64,000 bases of DNA from Papaver somniferum. Lineage: Eukaryota > Streptophyta > Magnoliopsida > Ranunculales > Papaveraceae. Location: assembly GCF_003573695.1 (NCBI RefSeq), contig NW_020639929.1:2012406-2076405 (forward strand), given 5' to 3'. Every line of letters starts with the position of its first letter. Within the stretch, counting starts at the first letter, position 1. Under the pieces are notes generated by a model, which worked only from the letters and a program-made list of their open reading frames with translations, made no database searches and had not been told where the DNA came from. Shown here piece after piece: positions 36,970 to 49,017 of the stretch. The translations under genes were made by a program, and so were the position numbers.

Positions 36970-39900
36970 TATCAGTCTCTCCCTCTGTAAATGATAGTCG
37001 TATAGCTATTTAACGTGTACATATTCGATAAGATGCCGATCAAGCTCAAAATGACGGCACAGGAATTTCTGCAATCAGAAAAAATAACCAAAAATCAGTC
37101 AACCAGATACCTCATCCCAAGTTTCCAACTACATCGGTTGCATCCTCAGATTAGATTCTATCAGATAAACCACGAGTACAGGTATCAGATTTGTACAAGA
37201 ACAGACAAGAACATCACTTCAAAAAAGTAACTGATATCACCAAACTCAACTCCTTACTTTAGTCATATGCTTAACAATAAGCTAGTGGTATACGACATCA
37301 AAACTTAAAATTGAGTAAAACAGTAGTAACTTTAAACAATTTGTTGCATGAGCTATATAGAAAGGAGATTCACCTTACTGAGTCGTTTTTGGAAAGTTCT
37401 TACTTCAAAATCTACCTCAGGAAAACGTTTTACCTCCACTCCGTTATCAAACAATATGTATGCAGGCAGTTGGCCAATGCTTGCTATGAGAAGGGTTTAC
37501 ATACAATCAGAAAATAATTTACAACAATGAACAGACAGGGCAGAATAACAAGTTGCATCAATCATTACCCCCCATTGATATTCCATATTTTTCAGCAGCA
37601 TTGGGAAATAGCCCCAGATCCACTATGCCGAAAGATAAATTCTTAGTTGAGTATCTGCTCAGACAACAGAAGTACGATTTAAAGCAGAAAACATGACAGC
37701 GAAAGAAAGTATGTTATATTAGAACTAAGCTGTGTTGCAACGATACGGATAAGGTATCGGATACAAGATACCAATACGCTACTATGATACACCAACTTGA
37801 AAAACTAAAATACAGCGATACGGCATACTCAATATTGATCAGTAGTCTAAAATAAGTATATTATGTATAAGATAGAAACTTAACAAAATACATACATGTG
37901 TTTGCATTATTAAAATATAATCTGTATGATTAACCTCACTGAAGAAAGAAAAAGTCTGGATAAGAAGGAAGAAAGTCTAGAGCAAGATCAGTGGACAGAT
38001 TCGGAACTAATATTTTGTCACTATAGTTAAAACTTCTAATAGAATCTAGTAAAATATCTAAATTTTCTAATATTTAGTCAAAGTTTTCTAACTGAGTTGT
38101 ATCTTGAAGTATTGGGAGTATTAGTACGCGTATCCGTGTAAATACGTATCGATACGGCTGATTACTTTTTTTAGGCGTATCGTTGTAACACAGGAACTAT
38201 GTGAATTGAGAGGAGGTTAAATTGAAATAGAGTGGTAGATCTTACGTAATTGAGAGATCAGAAACAAAACGACTTGTTCGTATACAATTGGACGAAGTCA
38301 AAGCTCGAAATTCAACCTGCCAAACACAGTTATTTTTGGGAAATCACACTTTGAAGATTCTGAAATCAAATTTTCTGACGATGGGTCTTACTACCAAACT
38401 CATAAGGCATGTCCCAACCAGAATCTTGACGCGCTTCCTTCAGTCAATATGACTTCCAACTGCAATGGCGTTAACCTAGTTGCATGACCTAGAAAGTCAA
38501 TCAGAACGTGAAATTGAATTATCTTATCATATGCATCACTTTCTGAAGTAACCAACAAGATGTACATAACAACAAGCTATTAGACATGAAGCCCTTGCAG
38601 GGATATGTAGATACGAATTCAAGATATTTCTTTTTGGAGATACCCCCCTCAAACTTTCTCACCAAATCACTTCAGTTTGATTTTTCAATAACCTTCACAA
38701 TATCCAAAAGGACGGAAACATATCTGCACGTACTCCTTAATCCTTTCACCAATGACCACAAAGGGACATCCTAGTCTCAAGTAAAATATGTGTAGAGGAA
38801 ATGATCTAAAATGAGGTGTGATAAAATAGACAAGTCGGCACTGTAGAATTTATATTAGTGGCTATTTCTAGAGTACAAGAAAAAGCTTAGAAATTCAAAA
38901 TTGATTCAAGGCAATGGTATGCTATAATGTGGCAACGTAAGTGGACTTTCTATTTTAAGATGGAAAAAAAAATGTTGTTCTCGAAATGAATATCTTACAG
39001 GCCAGGAGAACTAACAGCTCTGTTATTCAACTAACCAGAATGTATAATCGGACCTATAAAGGTATCTTCATATCAATGCTGAAATTTATTAACGGTTAAT
39101 TCTTGATATTAAGGTGTTAGTTGTCACTAATTTAGTCAAAGACAACCAAAGCACTAAAAACTTGCTAATACAAAAGGAGTGTTAGGAGACGACATTAGAC
39201 TGATTTTTTTTTTAACATGAACGATAAATAGAAAATACTTAAGTTCAGTTCGTACCTAGTTCAGAGTAGGGTGGTTCTTGAGTTAAAGTGAACACCACTG
39301 CAATATGAAAATACAGTTAAGCAAAGTTTAGAATGGAATGATGAAAAGCAGTGGAGAAACGACGACAGCAACAACACATGATAGGAGTGAAAATGGGATT
39401 CAGTGTCTACAAGTATGAAAATGATAGAAAACTAGTTACTTGCTAACTAGTCACTCGGCCCTTTTTACACAGCGAATCCTGGAGTCTCGGACCTAGCATT
39501 CACAACCAGTTATCCATACTGAGGACTTATAGCATGTGGATGGTGGGCGCATTACCATTCAAATCAGATCGCTAGCAACTAGCTACAAGCAGCTAGTTTC
39601 CTAGCAAATTTGATACTAGAATTACTTAAATACAACCACACAACTGTGTAATTGATTGCGAATGTAATGCAACAAATGCCAATAAGAATACGTACCGAAG
39701 AACACAACCATGTAGCAGAGAGCCAATTGTATATCAATGAGCATAGAAACTACAATTAGAAATCCCTGCAAAACAAATAAAAACAATGAAATTGACTGAA
39801 TTTAACCTTACAAACTAGACCAAAAATCACTGGATTATCAATCAAAATGCGTACCTTTGAGAAAAACAAAACATCAGAAATAAATCCCTCCCAAGATTCC

Positions 39901-40313
39901 TCTTTCACCAACTACAAAACAAATAAACAATGTAAGATTCAGCAAACCATTCTACAAACACACGAATCTGAAATTCTATAAAGTCAACATACCTTGACTG
40001 TAACCAACATTAACAAAGCCAAAACTGCTTGAATTTCCTTCCAAAAAATAAACAAATCAAAACCCGCGTTAGAAAATCAATCAAAACCAAAACCCATATC
40101 TTAGATTTTTCAAAAACACAATACTATCAAAATCTGAGTTCTAAAGATTAATACCCTACGAAGAAGAAGGTAGGAGAAATCAGATGAGAAGATTTGAATT
40201 GCAGAGGTACGAACAATCAAGTATGAAAAGAATATAATGAAGTGATAAACATAATATGGTTCTGATATCACTAAATTCATCCATTGATACCAAGCGCTCT
40301 TCTGCTCCTTCAT
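36970..40313 (-). CDS. TMX2: TMX2-like thioredoxin-related transmembrane protein, ten exons
   Basis: I assembled ten minus-strand exons: 40313-40155, 40037-39993, 39911-39855, 39765-39696, 39297-39256, 38488-38415, 38316-38246, 37654-37569, 37483-37374 and 37068-36970. They sum to 813 bases (270 residues plus stop) and keep frame at every join. The protein starts MKEQKSAWYQWMNLVISEPY. Hydrophobic stretches at about 20-40, 54-68 and 88-115 are likely membrane segments. A thioredoxin-fold domain follows: FWLVEFRALTSSNC (S157-S-N-C160 in place of CxxC), LSFGIVDLGLFPNAAEKYGI, and GQLPAYILFDNGVEVKRFPE with the cis-Pro at P208. The C-terminus has HFELDRHLIEY. Family members sit in the ER membrane; the altered active site suggests a non-classical redox role. 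The last few residues differ from the family as I remember it, and intron 6 begins GG rather than GT (see findings), so function in this allele is uncertain. Confidence 0.82.
37730..38193. mobile_element. hAT-type MITE in a TMX2 intron (464 bp)
   Basis: The left end reads CTGTGTTGCAACGATACGG and the complement of the right end CTGTGTTACAACGATACGCC: a TIR of about 18 bases with one or two differences. It is flanked by GAACTAAG (37722-37729) and GAACTATG (38194-38201), an 8-bp TSD with one change. It contains further GATACGG/GTATCG repeats near both ends. It lies between the exons at 38246-38316 and 37569-37654, leaving both splice sites intact. Confidence 0.85.
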
Positions 40314-40668
40314 TTTGTTTACAGATCTTTTTCCGAGTGTGATACTTTGTTTAGTCTGTTCATAATAACGTTGTTTTTAACCGTTTTAACGTTTTACAAA
40401 CTAGTCGAGTGTAATAGTGTGTGGTAAAAGGTCCAATAGGCCCAGGCCCCAAATAGATGTTACGAGTTTTGTATCTTGAAATGCCCTCATTGTTCGTAGA
40501 ATTGTAGAGCTTTACACGAACATGTTACCAAAAAAATTTGCTTCACCTATATGAAACTTTGGAAAGTATTAATCCAACCAACATGGCAATGCTTCGTAAT
40601 CTTTTATAATATAATTATCAGCTTGTGCTTCATTATTGAACCCGATTTGCATTACATGGAGGATACAA
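40314..40668. other. TMX2 upstream region
   Basis: Probable promoter and 5' leader of the minus-strand TMX2-like gene. No sharp motif recognised. The Mutator-like element begins 366 bases upstream of the start codon. Confidence 0.4.
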
Positions 40669-40678
40669 GATTTATATA

Positions 40679-42349
40679 AGGAAAAATATGGTTTGGTCCT
40701 TTTTTAGGTGGGTCCATGTCTGTTTAGTCCTTTGGTCAAACGCCTTTACTGTTTGGTCCATAATTATTTAAAAATATTTAATTTGACAAAAATACCCTTT
40801 CATGTTTTTTTTTGTAGCAGTTCATTCTTCAAAATGAACTCCAGTTAATTTCTACTTATTTTTTCAGAAATCACCTAAAAAAACAGAGTTCATTCCAGAA
40901 ATGAACTCCATATAAAAAGCTAACAAAACAGAGTTCATTCCAGAAATGAACTCCATATAAAAACCTAAAAAAACAGAGTTCATTCCAAAATGAACTCCAT
41001 ATAAAAACCTAAAAAAAACAGAGTTCATTCAAGAAATGAACTCCATATAAAAACATAAAAAAACAGAGTTCATTCCAGAAATGAAATCCATAAAAACTAA
41101 AAAAACAGAGTTCCATATAAAAACCTAAAAAAACAGAGTTCATTCCAGAAATGAACTCCTGATAAAAACCCATATAAACCAGAGTTCATTCCAGAAATGA
41201 ACTCCTGATAAAAACCTATACAAATCAGAGTTCATTCATCAGAATGAACTGCTGATAAAAACCTACATAAACCAGAGTTCATTCCAGAAATGAATTCCTG
41301 ATAAAAATAGAGTTCATTCGTAAAAATGAACTCCAACATCATCAACTTCATCTTCTTCTTCGTCTTCAACAGCAGCAGCAAAACATCATCGTCTTCAACA
41401 GCAGCGGAAATTCATCTTTAACACGAGCAGCATACATCAGTTTCAAAGATCTTCAACAACAAAATCAAGATCTTCAACATCAAAATCAAAATCATCATCA
41501 TCTTTATCATCGTCAATAACAAGATATTCATCATCTTCATTCGTTTGCATCATCATCTTCTAAAGAAAATAGAGTTCATTTCCAGAATGAAGTTCATCAA
41601 ATTCATCATCTTCAACAGTTTCAGCAGCAGTGATGAAGAAGAACATAAATCTTCGTCGTTTTCATCATCTTCATCGTGTTCATCATCATCTTCAACCACA
41701 ACAGCATCAAAACAGGGAGAAAAACAGAGTTCATTTCAAGAATGAACTTCATCAAATTCATCATCTTCAACAGTGGTAGCAGCAGTGACGAAGAAGAACA
41801 TAAATCTTCATCGTTTTCATCATCTTCATCGTGTTCATCATCATCTTCAACCACAAACAGCATCAAAACATGGAGAAAACACAAAATCTTTGTCAAAAAA
41901 TCGTCGTCTTGTTCATCATCTTGATATACTCATGACGTTTATCATCTCTGCAAATCGTATTCGTCATCTCTGCAAAATCAAAACCTTAGAACTCACACAA
42001 TCTTCATTGTTTATGCAGCAGCAGGAGAAGAAAAAAGAGGAGAGAGAAAGTAGATCTGAAAATATGGAGGTGAGAGAAAATAAATCTGAAAATAATATCT
42101 TCTCTCTTGATAATTGACTATATATATCATATGGTGACGTCATGGATGATGTAATGGTCCCAAAAGGGTATTTCTGCCACTACAAGATGACATTTACATC
42201 ATCCATGACATCACCCTAGGACCAAACTATAATTTTTAGGACCAAACTATAATTTATATTACCAAATAGGACCAAACAGACAATTGACTAGGTCAATTGG
42301 ACTAGACTCTCTCTAATATATTATTCTTAGGACCAACTGGTATTTCCTT
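40679..42349. mobile_element. Mutator-like non-autonomous element (1.67 kb)
   Basis: Flanked by the 10-base direct repeat GATTTATATA (40669-40678 and 42350-42359); a 9-11 bp TSD is typical of Mutator-like elements. The ends share an inverted motif: left AGGAAAAATATGGTTTGGTC, complement of right AGGAAATACCAGTTGGTCC. Further GGTCC/GGACC copies lie just inside each end (40724-40760 and 42220-42280). There is no transposase. The interior is a palindrome-rich tandem array (40820-41345), low-complexity CATCTTCAACA sequence with a 120-bp duplication (41577-41700 and 41735-41858), and a hairpin at 42132-42225. Confidence 0.75.
40820..41345. repeat. Tandem array of about 43-bp units, each a palindrome
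   Basis: About ten units, each with GAGTTCATT, a short CCAGA-type loop and AATGAACTC, separated by CCATATAAAAACCTAAAAAA or a CCTGATAAAAACC variant. The inner part of every unit is self-complementary. Single copies of the palindrome reappear at 41571 and 41725. Confidence 0.9.
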
Positions 42350-42439
42350 GATTTATATATAGATGGGCCTCACATGACTCAACAGAAATAACAGACAAGC
42401 TAAAGGATGGCTAACACAACTTATTACAAGAAATATCAT

Positions 42440-43440
42440 CACAAGTTATGTCATTGCCCCAAGAGCAAGGAATCTGAATCGGAGACCTTGAACTTGGACT
42501 TTAAAAAAATTAAATCTTGACCCATTAAACCCCTTGGTAAAAATATTTGAAATTTGATCATCATTAAAAATATAAACGCACATCCAATGATTTCTTCTTA
42601 ACAAGATTCATAATGAAAATTAATTGTTAACCTCTTCATTCTATTGTATATCAGTGGATTAGAAGCCAAACCAAGAGAACTGATGTTGTCATAATTCAAT
42701 GAGGATGATAAGAATAAGAAATACATAATAATATTATGCAAATTATTTCAGCTACAACAATTGTTAAATCTTTATACTCATATTAAGTGGATGATCTAGA
42801 GACAATAACATATTTCTTGACAGACTAAGAATTTGGTTTATAACCAAAATAGATGCAGAAACCACCGGTAGACTTGTTATGACTGATATCAACACTCAAT
42901 CAGCATTTGCGGAAGTAGAACTAGAGGACCATTGGTGAAACACAATCCATGATAAATTGTGCCCTTAAGATATCTCAGAATCCTTTTAGATGTTATGAGA
43001 TAAATGGTAGTAGGCCTGGACATATGCTGGCATGCCTTACTAATAAAAAATGAGATCTTTGGTATAGTCCGTGTTAAATTATACAAATCCCTCAGAAGAG
43101 ATTCGAACTCAATTAGATTGTGAAGTAGAAGATTATCATGAGTGAGCTAAGTATGACTAGCAGCAAGAAAAGCATGACGCGTTGCACCAACTATTTCAGT
43201 TTTCTTAAGTAAAAAGAAAAAGACCAGTAGTTAAAGTCTTGACTCCATACTAAGAAAATAATGCAAAGGCCCAAGATCCTAAATATGAAAATGCATTCTC
43301 AATACACCAACATGATAGTTAGTCTCTTATCAATCTTCTGAATAAACAAGGATGTATCTTCTAAAGAAGTTACAAAACCAAGAGACAATAACATATCTAC
43401 CGTTGTAGAATACCATGTTCTTGGTGCTTTAGTCCATAGA
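42440..43440 (-). pseudogene. Degenerate Ty1/copia pol (RT to RNase H end)
   Basis: On the minus strand, out-of-frame blocks recall copia pol in order: DLGPLHYFLSMES (about 43285-43245), TIPKISFFISKACQHMSRP (about 43070-43015), KRILRYLKGT (about 42985-42955), then STGGFCIYFGYKPNS (about 42870-42825), SVKKYVIVSRSST, and SSLGLASNPLIYN (about 42690-42650) with IFLPRGL near 42530. Stops and shifts occur throughout. No LTR belonging to it could be assigned with confidence. Confidence 0.8.
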
Positions 43441-43713
43441 TGAACATGTGCAATTAACACACCTAAGAACGATGGGCTGAATCCTGAAAACCAGATGAAT
43501 GTGCTATATAAACCACTTCATTAAAATCTCGATGAAGATAGTATTTCGCAATATCATGATGAGAAATCTTCTAATCATAGTCAACATACAGCGATATAAT
43601 CAATTTAATTATTTTTGTCTTAGCAATCTGACTAAATTAAGGTTTCAGCATAATCAATTTCAAACTGTTCATAAATACATTTGAAAACTAACCTAGCTTT
43701 TATCTTATCAAGT

Positions 43714-45779
43714 ATATAGAGCGCCGCTCGATTGAACCTACAATTATCAAAGACTGTTATCAATGTTGGATGACATAAACTATTTCTTGATTTAATTGTA
43801 CTAAAGAAAGTCTTGGATTAAAATTAGATTTAGGTAGTTGATTTTCATAAATCACCGAATATCCTTGGATATGAAAACTAAAGACAACGAAGATCTCAAC
43901 AAGAACTTTTAACAATGGTATGTAAAGATTGACTATCATGTTTAACTCATTATTTTCTACCTATCTATCATTCGAGACAATGTCGTGAGACTTGAGTAAC
44001 AAATACGAAGTTTCGAGTTTAAGCTTGTACTTGATTAATCTTGAAACTTAAACTCAAGCAATGTATGTTCAAACTACTTATCGTATACGAGGTTGAGAAT
44101 AACTTGTTCAAAACTATATTTATACAATAAGTACCTAAAATTTTTAGTTACAAATTTAGTTTACCAACAGTGAAATTCTTAGATGTTACTGAACTTCGTA
44201 TGCACTAGAGTTCCTAAACCAAATTTTTCAGTTTGCCAACTGTATAAATTTAGAAGTTTTGCCGTTGAACACAAATTGTAGCAGTTCGTGAACCATGTAT
44301 TCCAAGATGAGAACCGTTGATTCCATAAATCTTAGTTAGCGAACCATGTTTGTTAGTTTGTGAACTATAAAGGTTTTTGGTTGTTCTTGTTTTGTAACTT
44401 GATTGATTAGTTCAAGAACCATAAGATCAATCTGGTGAGATCAAATATATGTATGTATCATTTTTCTTTATACTACAATAAGGAAAACTTTTTGTAGACT
44501 TACAAGTTGTTTATTGTTATAACCATTCTATTGCGAGTAACGTACTTTATCACCATAAATCTACAACTATGTAAAAAATTTACTTGTGCCTAAAGTAACT
44601 TAGAACATTATGAGTATTAAGTAAGCAGGAGTGGGTTTAACCATTTATCTTAAAACAATCAATGGCATAAGTCTATGCATCGTTTCCAAGTCCAACAGTT
44701 ATCATTAGCTTCAAACAAGTTATATACAGTACATAACTCATGCATCTGCTACAAAAGATTGATGTCAAGGGAGCATCAGGGTATAATACAATTCCCTACA
44801 ATCTATATTAGGTTAAGATTACCTTAAAATCTTCATTTAGATTTGATCAACTATTCTTGCATATTCTAAAGGTACTTCTCTTATGTTGTAGTACTATTCA
44901 ATAATTACTCATCAAATCAGATTTGATAGAACTTCAATCATGATTGCTTAGACGTTTATCTTTCCTGATTTGAAGATATCACAAGAACTCGTATAAATCT
45001 TGATCTTAAATTGATTTCTTGTGAGATAGCTAGATTAACTATCTTTATAAGTTTTGAAGAGAATAAACCCTAGCCTTGAGATTTTGATTCTTTTAAATTC
45101 ATGGAATCGATTTATACATCCCGGATCTTGAATCAGAAAGAAAATTACCAGGCGTCCTATTGGAGGCTGGGTACCTTTCATCTCCACGACGGACTGTTGA
45201 CCAACTCCTATGGTTGTAAAAGACATCACCAGGGGAATAAAGTGGGTATAGGTTCTTGCAAGAATCAATAGGTATAGGTACACAACTGCACCAGAGTAGC
45301 TTGGAGGTTTATTCTGCCTCAACTACATTTCAGACCGAAGTGTTATAATAATCTAGCGTTTGTAGGGCTTAATATAGTATGTATTCAAACTGGATTAGGG
45401 CCTACAGTTTTTTTTTTGTTTTTCAGTTTTTCTCGTTAACAAAATTTCCTTGTCTTTCTTTACTTTTATTATACAGTGTTTGTTATACTTAAAAAAGTAC
45501 AAGTAATTCGATATATATTAATCCTTGTTGATTATAATCTTTACGTCATGAATTGTTCTAAGTCTTTCATAAATATTTTTAAGGATTCCTCGTTGATCAT
45601 AATTTTGTAAAAATATTATTTAAGGTTTTTCTTTGTTGTATAAATCTTAAATAAATATTTCTAAAGGACTTTCTGATTGATCACAATCTTGTTTGTTAAC
45701 GAGGATAATTTCTTGTGTGGTGTAATCTTTGATTAAATTTCATGCAAAGAATATTGGTGTACTTGGTACCCCCGTTCCA
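43714..45779 (+). repeat. Old solo LTR related to the pol-less family, plus strand
   Basis: Begins TATAGAGCGCCGCTCGATTG, corresponding to TGTTAGAGCATTGCTCGGTC of the family, and ends ACTTGGTACCCCCGTTCCA. Internally it keeps the order seen in the complement of the other LTRs: repeated GAACC/GTGAAC motifs (44200-44420), CAGACCGAAGTGTTATAATA (45332), and TCTCGTTAACAAAATTTCC (45431). It is strongly diverged. No TSD found. Confidence 0.6.
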
Positions 45780-46074
45780 GAACCTATGTACTCTGATTTA
45801 GTAAAAGCGTATATTTGGACTTATCGAGTTGTATTTTTTTCCCTTTCTCGGGATTTTGTGCTAATGATTTTTTCTCTTGTTAAGGTTTTAACGAGAAAAC
45901 ATATTCGAACTCTTGTTGTCGAATTTCCGGTTGATGGGTTGAAGGTTGCAACTTGAAGAGTAAGAGAAGTCACAATCCAATGGATATCAACAGATGCAAC
46001 TTGAAGACCAGGAATAAGAGACCAATGATCTTGGAGTTGGGTTTCCTATCGATGCTTAGGAACCTCTTTTACAT

Positions 46075-46434
46075 TACATTCTCCCCATTATAAAATAGTC
46101 GCAGCAAACTCATCTTGTATAACTTTTACGTTGTACAAGCTCGGGTTTTTCCCCTTTGAGTTTTCCTGGAAGGCTTTTAATGAGGCAATTGACTTAGACA
46201 AAATGATCAATAAAGAGTGAATATTACATCGCACAACGCCCAAAAAAGGTTAGAGGACGCCCATGTGAGAGGCCCGTTAATATGTATATAAGGTTTACCT
46301 CATAACCTGTAAACGGAGGGTAAAACCTATGTTATACTACATTAATATCTAATGAATAAGAGTTCTTATTCTCTTTTTTTATCTCGTATTCTTACATAAC
46401 ATTCTACTATTTCTACTTCAAATTAACATGTATG
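46075..46434 (+). repeat. Family B LTR fragment, opposite orientation
   Basis: The complement contains TTGCCTCATTAAAAGCC and AGGAAAACTCAAAGGGG, and ends near TTTGAAGTAGAAATAGTA, matching 21368-21770 in reverse order. It lies between two plus-strand LTRs of the other family. Confidence 0.5.
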
Positions 46435-46648
46435 TTATAGACCTTACAGAAAAAAATAACCTCAGTTTAATCGTCCATGCATAAGTTATTTGAGTCGTAA
46501 ATAGCAATTCGTGAGCGAAAAAATGCGGATCGGTAAAAATGTGTGCATTAATCGTCTAGGTGAAAATTAAATTCAATCAAATATACATTCAGTTATGCGC
46601 GATTCGGTTCAAATGCGGGGATTCATAAATTCCTGTTTAATGTGTTTT

Positions 46649-49017
46649 TGTTAGAGTACTGCTCGGTCGAACTCAAGTTCCGCTATCTCAAGCTTGTTTT
46701 GAATTTTAGATGAAAAAAACTATATGTTGATCTATTGTATACTGTCAAGTCTCGGACTACGTATTGAAGTTGGCAGTTGAGTATCAGACATCACTGAATA
46801 ACCCTCGAAGACTGAAGATCTATGAAGACATTTGGAGAACTTCATCAACAAGGTATGTGAAAACTAAACCATTTTATTTACTCGCAAGCTTTATCATTCT
46901 ATTTATATGAGACTATATCGTATGACTTTTAATATATTTATTGCAAAGAAGAAACTTCGAATCAAGCTTGTCTTGTTAAACTTCTCGAAATATGATTCAA
47001 GCAATGGATGTTCATTGGTCATAAGAAATCTTAGTTCGATATAATTTATTGTTCAAGAACTAATGTTTGTGGATCATTTGAAAATTTCCCAAGCGGTTGA
47101 TATTTATATCTATGGCATTTGGGTTCAAACATCAAAGAGAGTTTTCAGGACAACTATAATTTGGATTCAGGTGAGGTTGGAAAACCATCTCGCAAGCCAT
47201 AGATATATGAGTTTCTGGAATACATGATGGTTGGAGAACCAGTTTGCAAACCTTAAAGTTCAGAATGATACGGTTCAATAACCCAGTTCACGAACTGTAG
47301 TGATATAAAATAGGTAATAATGGCAAACGGTTGGAGAACCCAGTTCACCGGCCGTTGACATATGAGTTCAGGAGTCACATAGCAACTCACGAACCGTAGT
47401 GCCATGGATTCATGAACAGCCTAACGGTTCACAAACCGTTTCACCGACGGCCCCAGTAAATATTAGCATATGCTCAAAAAATTACTTTTTAATATGTTTA
47501 GCATTGCTATGACTCTTATACATACCTCTAAGACATCATTAATCACTAAAATACCTGGTTCATGTGCATCATGATTAAAAGTCTTAAGTGTTTATATAAA
47601 CACGATATTTCTATTAGTTTGAAAGGCATATATATTTTCCAAGAACTATCATTATACACGGTTCACGTACCCGTGCCACTGTGTATATTCTTCTATGTGA
47701 TTTCAAGAGAAAATTCTCACATGCTTACTCGAAATCTTAAATATTAGAGTTTCATCTAAACATGGAAAATGTTTGCTTGAATCTCAAGTTATCTTAGCTT
47801 GAATTGTAAGTAACCCTAAGTTTTGAACATATATATAAATAAATAAGTTCATTCAATTTGGAAATTCAATCCCTAACACATGGTGTCCTAATTGATTGCT
47901 AGATTCGTCCTTTATTGACCTAGATAGGTTTTTTCAAAGAAAGATAATTAGGAAAAAGACTGAAAGACTTCACTTGGGGATGCTTAAATCCAGGTACGAC
48001 TATATTTCTTTTCTTTTATCGTGGTTTTCGTAATGTCTTTTAGGCAAGATAGATGGAAACCACAAAGTTCTCTCCGTCTCAAATTTTGTGACTCCTCAAG
48101 ATAGATATCTGAAAACCATTCTCAATTAATTATTTCACGGTTGTTCTTGAGAGGTGGTCTAGGATCCAGGATTCTCAGTTATCTGAGTGTAAGATTTCCG
48201 GATTTGTGAGGTTTGCTAACTTATCTATTGCAAACATATTTCAAGCCTTGATCTTTGATCTACAAGGAAATCAAATAGGCTTATGTATCATAGGAATATT
48301 GATACCAAAAGTCTTCATTTCGGTTGAAGAAACTTTTAAGCTGTAAAGGACGTCAGTTAAGGTAATTAATTTCATAGATCCTTACGAGGTTGAAGAGATG
48401 TAAGGAGCACGACTGTAACTGAATTTCTTGGAGGGTAAATTCAGTCTCAACTATATTCCAGACCGAAGTATGATAGTAGGATAGTGTCTGTAGTGGATTA
48501 ATGTAGTTTGGTGTTCAAATCTAAACGAGATCCCTGGGTTTTTCCTAAAGTTGTGGTTTCCTTGTTAACAAAACTTCTGGTGTCTTGTGTTTTTCCTTTT
48601 CCGCATTATATTTTTTATCTTTATAATATGATTTAGACAAGTAGATAGTACGTATTTAATTCTAGTAGATACGTCCATATAATTAAGATCAATTACGAGA
48701 CTCGTTTATTTATAGAATTCATATCTTGAAAGATAGATAACACGTTTCATACTTGGCATAATTCGAATCCAAATATATCGAATACGACTAGATTGATCTT
48801 ATTGGATGTTGATTTTTGAGATCATCGAAGTACTCTTCTTAACTTTCAGATTCACGGACTCCATTGTCTAGACTTTTTGATTGAGAAGATATAGAGATAT
48901 AAACTCTATATACATATAGTCAATGATCATTAAGTTGGTCTATTTGCAATTGTATTATCTTTTGTCTATACAGGTTGCGGAACGAAAAAAAATGGTAGCG
49001 TACTTGGTACCCTTTCC
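46649..49017 (+). repeat. Second old plus-strand solo LTR
   Basis: Starts TGTTAGAGTACTGCTCGGTC, the family 5' terminus, and ends GCGTACTTGGTACCCTTTCC. It carries GTTCACGAACTG/ACGAACCGT-type motifs (47085-47440), CAGACCGAAGTATGATAGTA (48451) and a CCTTGTTAACAAAACTTCTG block (48560). The flanks GTTTT (46644-46648) and TTTTT (49018-49022) could be a decayed 5-bp TSD. The same subfamily as 43714-45779, judged by the shared ACTTGGTACCC end. Confidence 0.7.

Noticed and set aside
36843..36987. Open frame on the minus strand beyond the TMX2 stop as an extra exon
   Set aside because: The preceding possible intron would be only about 36 bases, and the frame continues to a stop at 36970 without splicing. 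It is more likely 3' UTR.
40820..41345. Regular repeats with similar spacing, CRISPR-like at first sight
   Set aside because: The spacers are also repeats, the units are palindromes in a plant transposon, and no bacterial context exists.
41545..42117. Serine-rich or glutamate-rich ORFs
   Set aside because: They are translations of a CATCTTCAACA-type low-complexity stretch, duplicated and open in several frames on both strands.
42889..43086. Short ORF as a separate gene
   Set aside because: It is one in-frame piece of a degenerate copia pol whose neighbouring blocks are in other frames.
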